The position numbers were made by a program, and so were the translations under genes. Of a stretch of DNA of 19,302 nt, positions 6,262-14,719 are shown piece by piece. Origin of the DNA: Candidatus Methylomirabilota bacterium (lineage in GTDB: Bacteria; Methylomirabilota; Methylomirabilia; Methylomirabilales; 2-02-FULL-66-22); contig JACQXP010000065.1 in assembly GCA_016208645.1 (NCBI GenBank), positions 5,635 through 24,936 of the forward strand. The letters run 5' to 3'. The notes beneath the pieces were generated by a model. It was not told where the DNA came from and searched no databases. It worked only from the letters and a program-made list of their open reading frames with translations. How positions within the stretch are numbered: the stretch's first letter is position 1; every line of letters starts with the position of its first letter.

Positions 6262-7011
6262 TCAGTCGCAGAGGATCCCGCCGTTGACCTCCACGGTCTC
6301 GCCGTGGACGAAGCGCGCCGCGTCCGAGGCCAGGAAGGCCACGACCTCGGCGATGTCCTCGGGGGTCACCGTCCGCCCGAGGGGCGTGTTCCTGATGATG
6401 CCCTCGATGATCGTCGGATCCCAGGTGGCGGTCATCTCGGTCTGGCTCGTGCCCGGGTTGAGCCCGTTCACCACGATGCCGTACTGCCCGAGCTCCTTCC
6501 CTAACTTCTTCGTCATTGCCAGGACACCACCCTTGGATGCCACGTAGTGGACGCCGGCCATGGTGCCGCCGTTCCGGGCGGCGATGGAGGCGATGTTCAC
6601 GATGTGGCCGCGCCCCTGCTGCTTCATGACGGGGATCACGGCGCGGCAGCAGAGGAAGACGCCTTTCAGGTTCACGTCCACCACGCGGTCCCAGTCGGCC
6701 TCGCTGAGCTCCTCCGTGGGGAGGAGCTGCCAGATGGCCGCATTGTTCACCAGGATATCCACCCGACCGCCGAAGCGGGCCAGGGCCGTCTTGACCATCA
6801 TCTCCACGCTGGCGGCCGAGGCCACGTCCACCTGGACCGCCAGCGCCTCGCCACCGTCCTGCCGGACGAGCGTCACGGTCTCCTCGGCCCCCGGAACGTT
6901 GATGTCCGCCGCCACGACCCGGGCGCCGCCCCAGGCCAGCCGGCGCGTAATGGCCCGGCCGAATCCCCTGGCGGTCCCGGTGACAATGGCCGTCTGTCCG
7001 GCAAACTCCAT
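6262..7011 (-). CDS. Short-chain dehydrogenase/reductase (SDR), complete
   Basis: Classical SDR, an NAD(P)-dependent oxidoreductase of alcohols, sugars or hydroxy-acids. The 249-aa protein is complete: the cofactor motif TGTARGFG (11-18), acidic residue D36 at the end of beta-2 suggesting NAD preference, NNAA (89-92), N114, S142, Y156 and K160 of the catalytic tetrad, the NPG segment (185-187) and the closing VNGGILCD. A longer frame reaches 7101, but its extra N-terminal residues come from an intergenic heptamer repeat. The ATG at 7011 has GGGAGGAAT a few bases upstream and begins the family's usual N-terminus, so it is the preferred start. It lies between the amidohydrolase and a second, damaged SDR in the same operon. 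Its substrate is probably an intermediate of the pathway; it cannot be named. Confidence 0.9.
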   Translation of the reverse strand: MEFAGQTAIVTGTARGFGRAITRRLAWGGARVVAADINVPGAEETVTLVRQDGGEALAVQVDVASAASVEMMVKTALARFGGRVDILVNNAAIWQLLPTEELSEADWDRVVDVNLKGVFLCCRAVIPVMKQQGRGHIVNIASIAARNGGTMAGVHYVASKGGVLAMTKKLGKELGQYGIVVNGLNPGTSQTEMTATWDPTIIEGIIRNTPLGRTVTPEDIAEVVAFLASDAARFVHGETVEVNGGILCD

Positions 7012-7060
7012 TCGAGATTCCTCCCTCCCCTCCCTGACCTCACGGCAATCGGAAATGCAA

Positions 7061-7140
7061 AACTGACAACTGACAACTGACAACGGACAACCAAAGCCCA
7101 AAGATGATCGGTATTCTATTATCGGTTTTCAGTTTTCAAT
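7061..7140. repeat. 7-bp tandem array (AACTGAC) with a degenerate inverted partner
   Basis: Three exact copies of AACTGAC and one AACGGAC run from 7061 to 7088. About 35 bases later GTTTTCAGTTTTCAATTGG (7124-7142) carries two heptamers that are degenerate inverted versions. The block fills the spacer between the two SDR genes and would add a spurious N-terminal extension to the downstream SDR if an earlier start were used. Confidence 0.7.
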
Positions 7141-7148
7141 TGGCGCCA

Positions 7149-7787
7149 TTACCTTGCCAGGACGCCGGCGCTCAGGAATCCGCCGTCCACGTAGACGATC
7201 TGCCCGGTCAGGTACCCCATGTCGGGTGCCGCCAGGTGTGCCACGGCCGCCGCGCAATCGTCCGGGGAGGCCAGGCGGCCGGCCGGGATCCGTTCCAGGC
7301 GCTTCTGGATCTGCGCCGGCGTGAGATTCGCGCGGACGTACTGGGTCTCCACGACTCCGGGCGCGACCACGTTCACCGTGATGCCGTGCGGGGCCAGGTC
7401 CACCGCCATGGCCTTGGCCAGGGCGTGCACCGCCCCCTTGGCCTCCACGCAGACCTCGAAGGTCCGCCGCCAATCGGCATAGGTAGTCTCGAGGAACGGC
7501 TGGCGGACGCGCCAGGCAGCGGTGTTGACCAGGATGTCCACGGGTCCCAGAATCCGGGCGACCTCCGCGAAGAACTCGTCCACCACCTGCGGCTGAGAGA
7601 GATCCAGGGCGCCGGCGTGGAATTTCGCCCCCACCTTCCGCAGATCCGCAATGACGGCGTCCAACTTGGACGGCGTGTGCCCGGTCACGGCCACGGCGGC
7701 CCCCTCGGACGCCAGGCGCAGGGCAGTGGCGCGGCCGATCTCGCTGGTCACCCCCGTCACGACGGCGACCTTTCCTGAAAGATGCAT
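7149..7787 (-). CDS. Short-chain dehydrogenase lacking its catalytic Ser-Tyr segment
   Basis: This is an SDR by its N-terminus (MHLSGKVAVVTGVTSEIGRA, cofactor motif TGxxxxIG at 11-18) and C-terminus (GITVNVVAPG, GYLTGQIVYVDGG). At residue 114 the pattern breaks: WRRTFEVCVE joins directly to AKGAVHALAKAMAVDLAPHG. In the complete SDR next door, about 40 residues lie between the equivalent points, including the catalytic Asn, the Ser strand and the Tyr of YxxxK. Here only the Lys-containing end remains. Length is 212 aa against about 250 normally. The frame is kept, so the deletion is a multiple of three. The ATG at 7787 has AAGGAG 7 bases upstream; a longer open frame to 8069 overlaps the permease gene and is not used. 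It can hardly be catalytically active. The call is strong; the deletion is inferred from comparison with its neighbour. Confidence 0.85.
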   Translation of the reverse strand: MHLSGKVAVVTGVTSEIGRATALRLASEGAAVAVTGHTPSKLDAVIADLRKVGAKFHAGALDLSQPQVVDEFFAEVARILGPVDILVNTAAWRVRQPFLETTYADWRRTFEVCVEAKGAVHALAKAMAVDLAPHGITVNVVAPGVVETQYVRANLTPAQIQKRLERIPAGRLASPDDCAAAVAHLAAPDMGYLTGQIVYVDGGFLSAGVLAR

Positions 7788-7817
7788 GGACAACTCCTTT
7801 TCCCCTGGAAAGGCGGA

Positions 7818-7840
7818 ATCCCTTGGTGTTCTTGGTGGTT
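7818..7840. repeat. Short CACCAAGAA-type repeat
   Basis: On the - strand two 9-bp units, CACCAAGAA and CACCAAGGG, precede the ribosome site of the damaged SDR gene. The copy number is too low to be certain, but it matches the habit of short-unit repeats at junctions in this cluster. Confidence 0.4.
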
Positions 7841-7855
7841 GAATTCGACCGCTTC

Positions 7856-8713
7856 CTATCCCTTCACGGCCCCGGTCATGGCGCTGACGTACTGCTCGAC
7901 GAAGAACGAATAGATGAAGGCCACGGGGACGGACCCCAGCAACGCCCCGGCCATCAGTGGCCCCCAGAAGAAGGTATCGCCCCGGACCAGCTCGCTCACC
8001 ACCCCGACCGGGATCGTCTTCTGCGTGGCGCTGGACAGGAAGACCAGGGCATAGATGAACTCGTTCCACGACAGGGTGAAGGCGAAGATCCCGGCCGAGA
8101 GGATGCCCGGCATCGCCACCGGGAAGACGATCCGCACCATGGCCTGGAGCCGGGTGGCCCCGTCAATCTGGGCACACTCCTCCAGCTCCCGCGGAATGGT
8201 GCGGAAATAGCCCATCATCAGCCACGTGCAGAAGGGGATGAGGAACGTGGGGTAGGTCAGGATCAGCGCCCAAGGGGTGTCGCCCAGCCGGAAGCTCCGA
8301 ATCACCTCGCCCAGCGGAAGGAATAGGAGGGTCTGCGGCACCAGGTAGGTCACGAAGATGCCGGTCCCCAGCGCCCCCCCGAGCGGGAAGCGCAGCCGCG
8401 CCAGGGCATACGCCGCCAGCAGTCCGCAGAAGAGCGAGATCCCCGTGGACATGAGGGCGATGAAGAGCGTGTTGACCAGCCAGCGGGCGAAGAGCGTCTC
8501 CCGGAACAGCAGGGCAAAGTGCTCCAGCGTCGGGCGGAGCGTCCAGAAGGGCGCGAAGTTCGGCCGGTTCCAGGGGATGTACATCTCGCGGTCCGGACGG
8601 ACCGCGGTCACTGCCATATAGTAAAAGGGAAAGAGGGTCAGGATGACGATGGCGCCCAGGGGGAGATACAGATAGAACCACCGTCTCCACCCCCCGCTGC
8701 TCACGGCCGCCAT
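7856..8713 (-). CDS. Carbohydrate ABC transporter permease (MalG-like, CUT1)
   Basis: Inner-membrane permease subunit of a sugar-type ABC importer. The 285-aa protein has about six hydrophobic segments: an N-terminal membrane helix (YLPLGAIVILTLFPFYYMAV), a long periplasmic loop with NRPNF, then helices at about 80-105, 115-137, 147-168, 205-230 and 255-280. The cytoplasmic EAA loop, which docks on the ATPase, is visible as EECAQIDGATRLQAM and VFPVAMPGI. Its start overlaps the stop of the other permease by one base (TGATG), indicating translational coupling. No ATP-binding subunit is encoded in this window, so the transporter must borrow a shared MsmK/UgpC-type ATPase from elsewhere. The transported compound is unknown. 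Confidence 0.92.
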   Translation of the reverse strand: MAAVSSGGWRRWFYLYLPLGAIVILTLFPFYYMAVTAVRPDREMYIPWNRPNFAPFWTLRPTLEHFALLFRETLFARWLVNTLFIALMSTGISLFCGLLAAYALARLRFPLGGALGTGIFVTYLVPQTLLFLPLGEVIRSFRLGDTPWALILTYPTFLIPFCTWLMMGYFRTIPRELEECAQIDGATRLQAMVRIVFPVAMPGILSAGIFAFTLSWNEFIYALVFLSSATQKTIPVGVVSELVRGDTFFWGPLMAGALLGSVPVAFIYSFFVEQYVSAMTGAVKG

Positions 8714-9771
8714 CAGGCGCCCCCCTTGCCGCCCTCGCCGCGGCGGATGTACCAGAGCTGGAACAGAACGACGAGGAACAGCACCGGGAACATGGCCAAC
8801 GAAGCGGCCGCCCCCTCGCCCAGCTTCCCCGTGGCGATCCCGATCTGGTAGGCATACGTGGCGAACAGATGCGTGCTGTTGGCCGGGCCACCCCCGGTCA
8901 GGATGTAGACGAGCTGGAAGTCGGCGAAGGTCTGGATCACGGAGAAGAGCACCACCACCATCGTGACCGGCATGAGGAGCGGCCAGGTCACTCGCCAGAA
9001 CCGCTGCCAGGCGTTCGCCCCGTCAATGGCGGCGGCCTCGTGGATATCCGGATTGATCGTCTGAAGACCCGCCAGCAGCGTGATGGCGAAGAAGGGCATG
9101 CCCCGCCAGACGTTCACCAGGATGACGGACGTAATCGCCGCCACCGGCCCCCCGAGCCAGTCCACCCGGACCTGGATGAACCCCAGGTGGTAGAGGATCC
9201 AGTTTACGATGCTGAAGGTGGGATCGAACATCCACTTCCAAGCCAGGGTGGAGAGGACCGTGGGCACGATCCAGGGAAGGAGCATGGACGCCCGCAGCAG
9301 CCGCTTGAACCCGATGAGGTTGTTCAGCATGAGGGCGACCAGCATGCCCAGGGACAGCTTCAGGAAGGTGGCGCAGGCGGTGTAGATGAAGGTGTTCTGG
9401 GCGGTGCGCTGGAAGATACTGTCGTACCAGAGCTTGATGTAGTTTTGAATCCCGATGAACTGCCCCTCGCGGCCCACCACGCTGTCCAGCATGCCCAGCC
9501 GGATCCCGCGCGCGAACGGGTAGGCCACGAACAGGGCCAGCATGGTGAGGGCCGGCAGGAGCAGAACGAAAGCCAGCAGCCACTCCCGCCGTTCGGTGCG
9601 GGTGGAGCGGCGGAGGCGGGTGAGGCCAAAAAGGGCTGCCCGGGTCACCGCCGGGGACGCCAGGGCGGTCGAGGTGACAGGATCCGTGGGTCTGTTCACG
9701 AGCGAGTTGTCCCGAGGGGGGAGAGAGCCCGACCCGGGCCCTGGTTCGGGAGGGACCCGGGTCGGGCGCAC
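8713..9771 (-). CDS. Carbohydrate ABC transporter permease (MalF-like, CUT1)
   Basis: First membrane subunit of the importer. After a polar N-terminus, membrane helices are seen at roughly residues 64-87 (LLAFVLLLPALTMLALFVAY), 125-150, 160-182, 208-232, 260-285 and 322-344. The EAA loop reads EAAAIDGANAWQRFW followed by TWPLLMPVT. The start is uncertain: a GTG at 9771 gives 352 aa, but its first 25 residues are encoded by a GC-rich hairpin (9727-9767) and lack a ribosome site. A GTG at 9696 (residue 26), just past the hairpin, is an alternative. The stop overlaps the ATG of the second permease. It lies immediately after the binding-protein gene, as usual for CUT1 operons. Confidence 0.9.
   Translation of the reverse strand: MRPTRVPPEPGPGSGSLPPRDNSLVNRPTDPVTSTALASPAVTRAALFGLTRLRRSTRTERREWLLAFVLLLPALTMLALFVAYPFARGIRLGMLDSVVGREGQFIGIQNYIKLWYDSIFQRTAQNTFIYTACATFLKLSLGMLVALMLNNLIGFKRLLRASMLLPWIVPTVLSTLAWKWMFDPTFSIVNWILYHLGFIQVRVDWLGGPVAAITSVILVNVWRGMPFFAITLLAGLQTINPDIHEAAAIDGANAWQRFWRVTWPLLMPVTMVVVLFSVIQTFADFQLVYILTGGGPANSTHLFATYAYQIGIATGKLGEGAAASLAMFPVLFLVVLFQLWYIRRGEGGKGGA
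9727..9767 (-). terminator. Intercistronic hairpin between binding-protein and permease genes
   Basis: A perfect 12-bp inverted repeat (GCCCGACCCGGG / CCCGGGTCGGGC) with a 17-nt loop begins 12 bases after the binding-protein stop. There is no U-tract; a C-rich run follows on the - strand. In sugar ABC operons such structures commonly protect the upstream mRNA or partly stop transcription, so that far more binding protein than permease is made. That role here is inference. Confidence 0.6.
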
Positions 9772-9778
9772 GAGGGTA

Positions 9779-11116
9779 TCAGGTGCCGTAGATCTTCTTG
9801 AGTTCGTCGGTGGCCCACTTCAGGGCGACCTCCGGTTTGTCCCCCTGGATCGCCTTCACGAACATGTCCACGACGATGTACTTGGCCAGGGCCTCGGAGG
9901 CCTTGCGGCCCGGGGGCCCGGCGTAGCCGATCTGCCGCGCATCCTTGATCACGTCGCGGAACACGGTGAGCTTGGGGTCCCTGGTCCACACGGGATGATC
10001 GTACCACACCTTGGTCGGCGGGATGGCAAAGGTCCCCATCACCTCGAACCACTTCTCGTACTGCGGCTTGGCCATGTACCAGCGAATGAACTCCTTGGCC
10101 AACTTCTGGTTCTTGGAGTACTTCATCACCGCGCTGCTCAGGGTCGGGAGCTGGTAGAACTGCCCGGCCGGTCCCTTGGGCATGGGGGCGTGGTTGATCA
10201 CCTTGAAGACGTCCGGGAACTTGTCGCGGGCCACGAAGTAGATGCTGGGGGAGTTCCCCGTGACCGACATGCTCCCCGCCAGGAACGCCCGGTTGTTGCT
10301 GGCATCGTCCCAGGACAGGCCGCTCTCGTCGAGGGCCTCCTTCCACAAGGCGGTGTTGTACTTGATGGCCTCCAGGGTGCCTTTCTTGTCCAGGACGACG
10401 GTCTTGCCGTCCTTCTCTACCTCGTAGCCGCCGAAGCCCCAGACCAGGGCATAGACGTAGTTGTTGGGGTCGTTCTCGCTGTGGCCAAAGGCCTGCCCAA
10501 TCGGCCGCCCCATGGCCTTCAGCTTCTTCCCCATCTCCCGGAATTCGTCCCAGGTCTCCGGGAACTTGGTCCACCCCGCCTCCTTCAGCCAGTCTTCCCG
10601 GTAGTTCCAGGCCCAGGAGTAGACGAACTGGGGCACGGCGATCCACCGCCGACCCGCGAAGGCGTTGGCCCGCGCCAGGTCATAGAAGCCGCCCTGCTCC
10701 TTCCCCAGGGCCTCGCAGATGTCGCTCACGTCGGCAAGCCCGTCTGCGTACAGGTGGGGGAGGTTGTTCGGGATGAGGATGATGTCGGGGCCAGACTTCG
10801 CCTCGATGGCGGCCGTGGTTCGGGTGCGGATATCGCCCATGCCGATGCGCTCGACCGTCACCTCGACCCCCATCTGCTTGGCAAATTCCTCCGCCTGGGC
10901 CAGGAAGACCTTGTCCCCCGCGGGCACGAAGTTCAGCCACTGGAGGAGATGCAGCTTCGTCCCCTTGGGATACGCCGGCGCCAGCCCCGCGTGGAGGATC
11001 CCCGGCATCCCACCCAGCGCCGCCGCCCCTGCCGATGCGGCGGCCGCCTTCAGGAACGTCCGCCGGGGAACCGATGTCCACCGCTTTCCACTGGTTCCGC
11101 GTCGCTGCTCAGCCAT
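9779..11116 (-). CDS. Extracellular solute-binding protein family 1, Tat-exported
   Basis: This is the periplasmic binding component of the importer. The 445-aa protein starts with a twin-arginine signal: PRRTFLKAAAASAGAAALGG at residues 18-37. The mature domain follows the family 1 pattern: TKLHLLQWLNFVPAGDK, GPDIILIPNNLPHLY, VYSWAWNYREDWLKEAGW with FPETWDEFREMGKKL, FLAGSMSVTGNSPS and the C-terminal KEFIRWYMAKPQYEKWF. Tat export suggests folding in the cytoplasm or a lineage that uses Tat for many binding proteins. The ATG at 11116 has GGGAGGGAGG about 8 bases before it. It is the first structural gene after the GntR gene, separated by 173 bases. Ligand unknown; the family covers oligosaccharides, polyols and glycerol phosphate. 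Confidence 0.92.
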   Translation of the reverse strand: MAEQRRGTSGKRWTSVPRRTFLKAAAASAGAAALGGMPGILHAGLAPAYPKGTKLHLLQWLNFVPAGDKVFLAQAEEFAKQMGVEVTVERIGMGDIRTRTTAAIEAKSGPDIILIPNNLPHLYADGLADVSDICEALGKEQGGFYDLARANAFAGRRWIAVPQFVYSWAWNYREDWLKEAGWTKFPETWDEFREMGKKLKAMGRPIGQAFGHSENDPNNYVYALVWGFGGYEVEKDGKTVVLDKKGTLEAIKYNTALWKEALDESGLSWDDASNNRAFLAGSMSVTGNSPSIYFVARDKFPDVFKVINHAPMPKGPAGQFYQLPTLSSAVMKYSKNQKLAKEFIRWYMAKPQYEKWFEVMGTFAIPPTKVWYDHPVWTRDPKLTVFRDVIKDARQIGYAGPPGRKASEALAKYIVVDMFVKAIQGDKPEVALKWATDELKKIYGT

Positions 11117-11268
11117 GATGCCATCCTCCCTCCCCGGGCCAATGAAGACCCGGTCTCTGTGGGGGTGCCGCGCCGCCCTCGGCGTCGAGAGTGTCCCCGA
11201 CCGAGGCGGGCGGGCACCCGGGGGACCCGCGCCCCCCTGCCATCACATCCTGGTGCGTTCGCCCACTC

Positions 11269-11287
11269 GCGGTCCTGCTCGGACCGC
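11269..11287 (-). terminator. Short hairpin right after the GntR gene
   Basis: GCGGTCC, a 5-nt loop and GGACCGC form a 7-bp stem starting 3 bases beyond the regulator's stop. No U-tract follows. It may weakly separate the regulator from the transporter genes, whose own promoter could lie in the remaining 150 bases of spacer, but no promoter is clear there. Confidence 0.35.
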
Positions 11288-11289
11288 CG

Positions 11290-12009
11290 TCATTCTGCCT
11301 GCATCTCCTCGGCCTCTGCCTCCTTCTCCAGTTGCTCCACCGACCGCCGGATGTGCAGGCGCATGGCCGCCTCGCTGGCATCGGGATCTTTCCGGCGCAG
11401 GGCCTCCAGGATGGTCCAGTGCTCCTGGACGGTTTCCGCCGCGGGCCGGACCAGGCCGTCCTGGTAGGCGAAGAACATCATGTTCACCGAATCCATGGCG
11501 TGGGCAAGTTGCTCGTTCCCCGCGATCTCCACCAGGCGCCAGTGGAAGTGGCGGTCCCGCTCGACGTAGCGGCGCACTGCCGCCGGGGTCGGGGTGACAT
11601 CCAGGCCGCGGAACATTTCCGCGAGGCGATCCACCTCGTCCCGGCCGATGCGCGGCGCCGCCAGGCGGGCCGCCAGCCCCTCCAGCGCCTCCCGCACCTC
11701 GAAGAGCCGGGCCATCTCCCGCTTGGTGAACCGCTTGACGTAGATGCCCCGCCGGGACACCCACTCGACGAGCCGCTCCTGGGCCAGCCGCTTCAGGGCG
11801 TTCACCAGCGGGGTTCGGCTGACGCCCATCTCGCGGGCCAGGCGGTCCTGCAGGATCCGCTCGCCGGGGAGCATGCGCCGCTCCGCGATCAGGGCCTTGA
11901 GGCGGGCGTAGATCTTGTCGTCGAGGTTTTCATGTTCGATGCGGAGCGAGGGAGGGGCCGTCGCGCGTGGCATGCGCCGCCCGCCGGGCGGCCGGGTGGG
12001 ATGGGGCAT
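11290..12009 (-). CDS. GntR-family transcriptional regulator with FCD ligand domain
   Basis: This is a DNA-binding regulator likely to control the cluster. The winged helix-turn-helix lies at residues about 29-92 (DDKIYARLKALIAERRMLPG, LAREMGVSRTPLVNALKRL, GIYVKRF). The all-helical FCD effector domain lies at about 97-222, with metal-ligand candidates D152 and H156 in ERDRHFHWRL, H197 in EHWTIL and H219 in MRLHI. A longer frame starts at 12072 inside a palindrome; the ATG at 12009 has CGGGAG 6-7 bases before it and is preferred, giving 239 aa. It is the most upstream gene of the - strand cluster. FCD regulators often repress catabolic genes and bind a pathway carboxylate or sugar acid. The palindrome at 12051-12077 is a plausible operator. 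Confidence 0.9.
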   Translation of the reverse strand: MPHPTRPPGGRRMPRATAPPSLRIEHENLDDKIYARLKALIAERRMLPGERILQDRLAREMGVSRTPLVNALKRLAQERLVEWVSRRGIYVKRFTKREMARLFEVREALEGLAARLAAPRIGRDEVDRLAEMFRGLDVTPTPAAVRRYVERDRHFHWRLVEIAGNEQLAHAMDSVNMMFFAYQDGLVRPAAETVQEHWTILEALRRKDPDASEAAMRLHIRRSVEQLEKEAEAEEMQAE

Positions 12010-12050
12010 GGCGTCTCCCGGGTTGGTGAAGAGGGACGGAACACCACTTC

Positions 12051-12077
12051 GCATATTGAATGTTGAATGCAATATGC
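12051..12077. promoter_or_regulatory. AT-rich palindrome upstream of the GntR gene, probable operator
   Basis: GCATATTG and CAATATGC form a perfect 8-bp inverted repeat separated by 11 bases that contain two copies of TTGAATG. It stands out as AT-rich in GC-rich surroundings and lies 42 bases upstream of the regulator's chosen start. Position and symmetry fit an autoregulatory operator. FCD regulators often use shorter spacings, so the exact half-site is uncertain. Confidence 0.55.
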
Positions 12078-12418
12078 ACGAAAGCGCCCGGCCGTGTCAA
12101 GCAGAAAGTCCTGGGCATGACTCAGAGGAGGCGAACCGGACGAGAGCGGTTCTTCCGGATGGCAAGTGTCCGGTGGCCCCTGCCCGGAACGGGTTTCCCG
12201 TTGACACCAGAGGGGGCTTTCGATAGGTTCCCCGGCGAGCCTTCCCGCACTGATCTGTATCCGGGGAAGGCTCGCCCACCCCCCGTGAAACCGATGGGCC
12301 GCGTTCGCCCTTGGCTTCCTTTCCGAGCTGGCTGCACATTCGAGGGGCCTTTGCTAGGCCCTCACACACGCTCGCCGTGACCACCGCGATACTCTGGCTC
12401 TTATAGAAAGGCGACCCC
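12078..12418. other. Gene-free boundary between catabolic cluster and restriction-modification island
   Basis: I find no supportable gene. Two hairpins are visible: AACGGG-TTT-CCCGTT at 12188-12202, and a perfect 13-bp inverted repeat at 12234-12276 listed separately. A promoter for hsdM should lie near 12350-12410 (GATACT at 12388-12393 and TTATAG at 12401-12406 are possible -10 boxes), but no good -35 box goes with either. Strand polarity of genes changes here. Confidence 0.4.
12234..12276. repeat. Perfect 13-bp inverted repeat at the island boundary
   Basis: GGCGAGCCTTCCC (12234-12246) and GGGAAGGCTCGCC (12264-12276) are exact inverted copies with a 17-nt loop. No T-run follows on either strand, so an ordinary intrinsic terminator is unlikely. 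It may be a factor-assisted bidirectional terminator, a small mobile repeat or an integration scar. Confidence 0.7.
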
Positions 12419-13837
<1,419 letters not shown>

Positions 13838-13990
13838 AATCTCTCGCCCAGCCGGCATGTCTCCACCGGCGAACAGGTCGAAGTCCTGACCCTGGACGAG
13901 GCCGTGGTTCAGCTCCGGGAAGCCGAGGAGGAGCTGGAGGCGGCGAACCGTGAGCTGGAGAAGGTATTGAAGAAGCTCGGCCTGACGTAA
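13838..13990 (+). pseudogene. hsdM: Detached C-terminal coding part of hsdM
   Basis: In frame with hsdM and directly after its TAA, 50 codons encode NLSPSRHVSTGEQVEVLTL followed by a heptad-rich acidic helix (DEAVVQLREAEEELEAAN and on) ending KKLGLT and TAA at 13988. This is the normal end of this HsdM branch. The sense of the sequence is fully kept, so the nonsense mutation is recent, an error, or subject to readthrough. Confidence 0.75.
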
Positions 13991-14037
13991 ACGGGATCCA
14001 TGTAGAGGATGCGATGGCGGAATTGAGGGCCTAACCA

Positions 14038-14703
14038 ATGGTAGGAACCAGGAAGCAACAATCGGCAAGCGCAACGAGTGCCCGCATCTACCACCTCAGG
14101 GTCTCGCTTGAAGGGATCGAGCCATTAATCTGGCGGCGGTTGAAGGTTCCCGGCAGCGCCAACCTCGGCTGGCTGCACGCCGTCATCCAGGTGGCGATGG
14201 GATGGACCAATAGCCACCTGCATCAGTTCGTCGTGGGCAAGCGGCTGTATTCCGACCCGAGCTTTGAACTCGACGAGTTTGAAGACGACCCTCGCGTCCT
14301 GGATGAGGACAAGACCACGATACTCGAAGTCGTACCCCGGGCGAAGAGCGCGTTCGTCTACGAATACGACTTCGGCGACTCCTGGGACCATCGAATCACA
14401 GTCGAGAGGATTCTCGATGCGGATCCCGCAGATGGAGAGTTCGCGCAGTGCCTGGACGGCGAGCGCGCCTGCCCGCCGGAGGATTGCGGTGGCGTGTGGG
14501 GGTACGCGGATCTCCTCAAGATAATTCGGAACCCGAAACACAAGGAATACGAGTCCATGATGGAATGGCTCGGGGGCGATTTCGATCCCGAGGCATTCGA
14601 CCGCGACAAGGTCAACAAGTGTCTGCGGAAGCTGAAATGGCCCCACGCGACAGTCAGCCAACTGGCCAGCGTGCTCATGCAGCGAGACGGGATCAGGGGG
14701 TAG
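14038..14703 (+). CDS. Plasmid pRiA4b ORF-3-like protein
   Basis: This is a 221-aa protein of the pRiA4b ORF-3 family (Pfam PRiA4_ORF3). Hallmarks are IYHLRVSLEGIEPLIWRRLKVPG (21-43), LHAVIQVAMGWTNSHLHQF (50-68), YEYDFGDSWDHRITVE (109-124) and the CPPEDCGGVWGYADLL segment (145-160). The family occurs on plasmids, next to transposases and in defence-type islands; its biochemical role is not established. It sits between the broken hsdM and hsdS, 47 bases after the hsdM tail. The start at ATG 14038 has only a distant GAGGG 11 bases upstream, so it is probable rather than certain. The frame looks complete. It may be a passenger in the restriction-modification operon. Confidence 0.88.
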   Translation: MVGTRKQQSASATSARIYHLRVSLEGIEPLIWRRLKVPGSANLGWLHAVIQVAMGWTNSHLHQFVVGKRLYSDPSFELDEFEDDPRVLDEDKTTILEVVPRAKSAFVYEYDFGDSWDHRITVERILDADPADGEFAQCLDGERACPPEDCGGVWGYADLLKIIRNPKHKEYESMMEWLGGDFDPEAFDRDKVNKCLRKLKWPHATVSQLASVLMQRDGIRG

Positions 14704-14719
14704 GTGCACGGACATGCCG

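Noticed and set aside
7012..7101. N-terminal extension of the complete SDR to 7101
   Set aside because: Part of the extension is encoded by the AACTGAC repeat array; the ATG at 7011 fits the family and has a ribosome site.
7788..8069. N-terminal extension of the damaged SDR to 8069
   Set aside because: It runs through the permease gene and a spacer repeat; the ATG at 7787 has a strong ribosome site and begins the SDR fold.
9542..11467. 641-codon + strand open frame opposite the permease and binding-protein genes
   Set aside because: It overlaps two strongly supported - strand genes and has antisense-type composition; long shadows are expected at this GC content.
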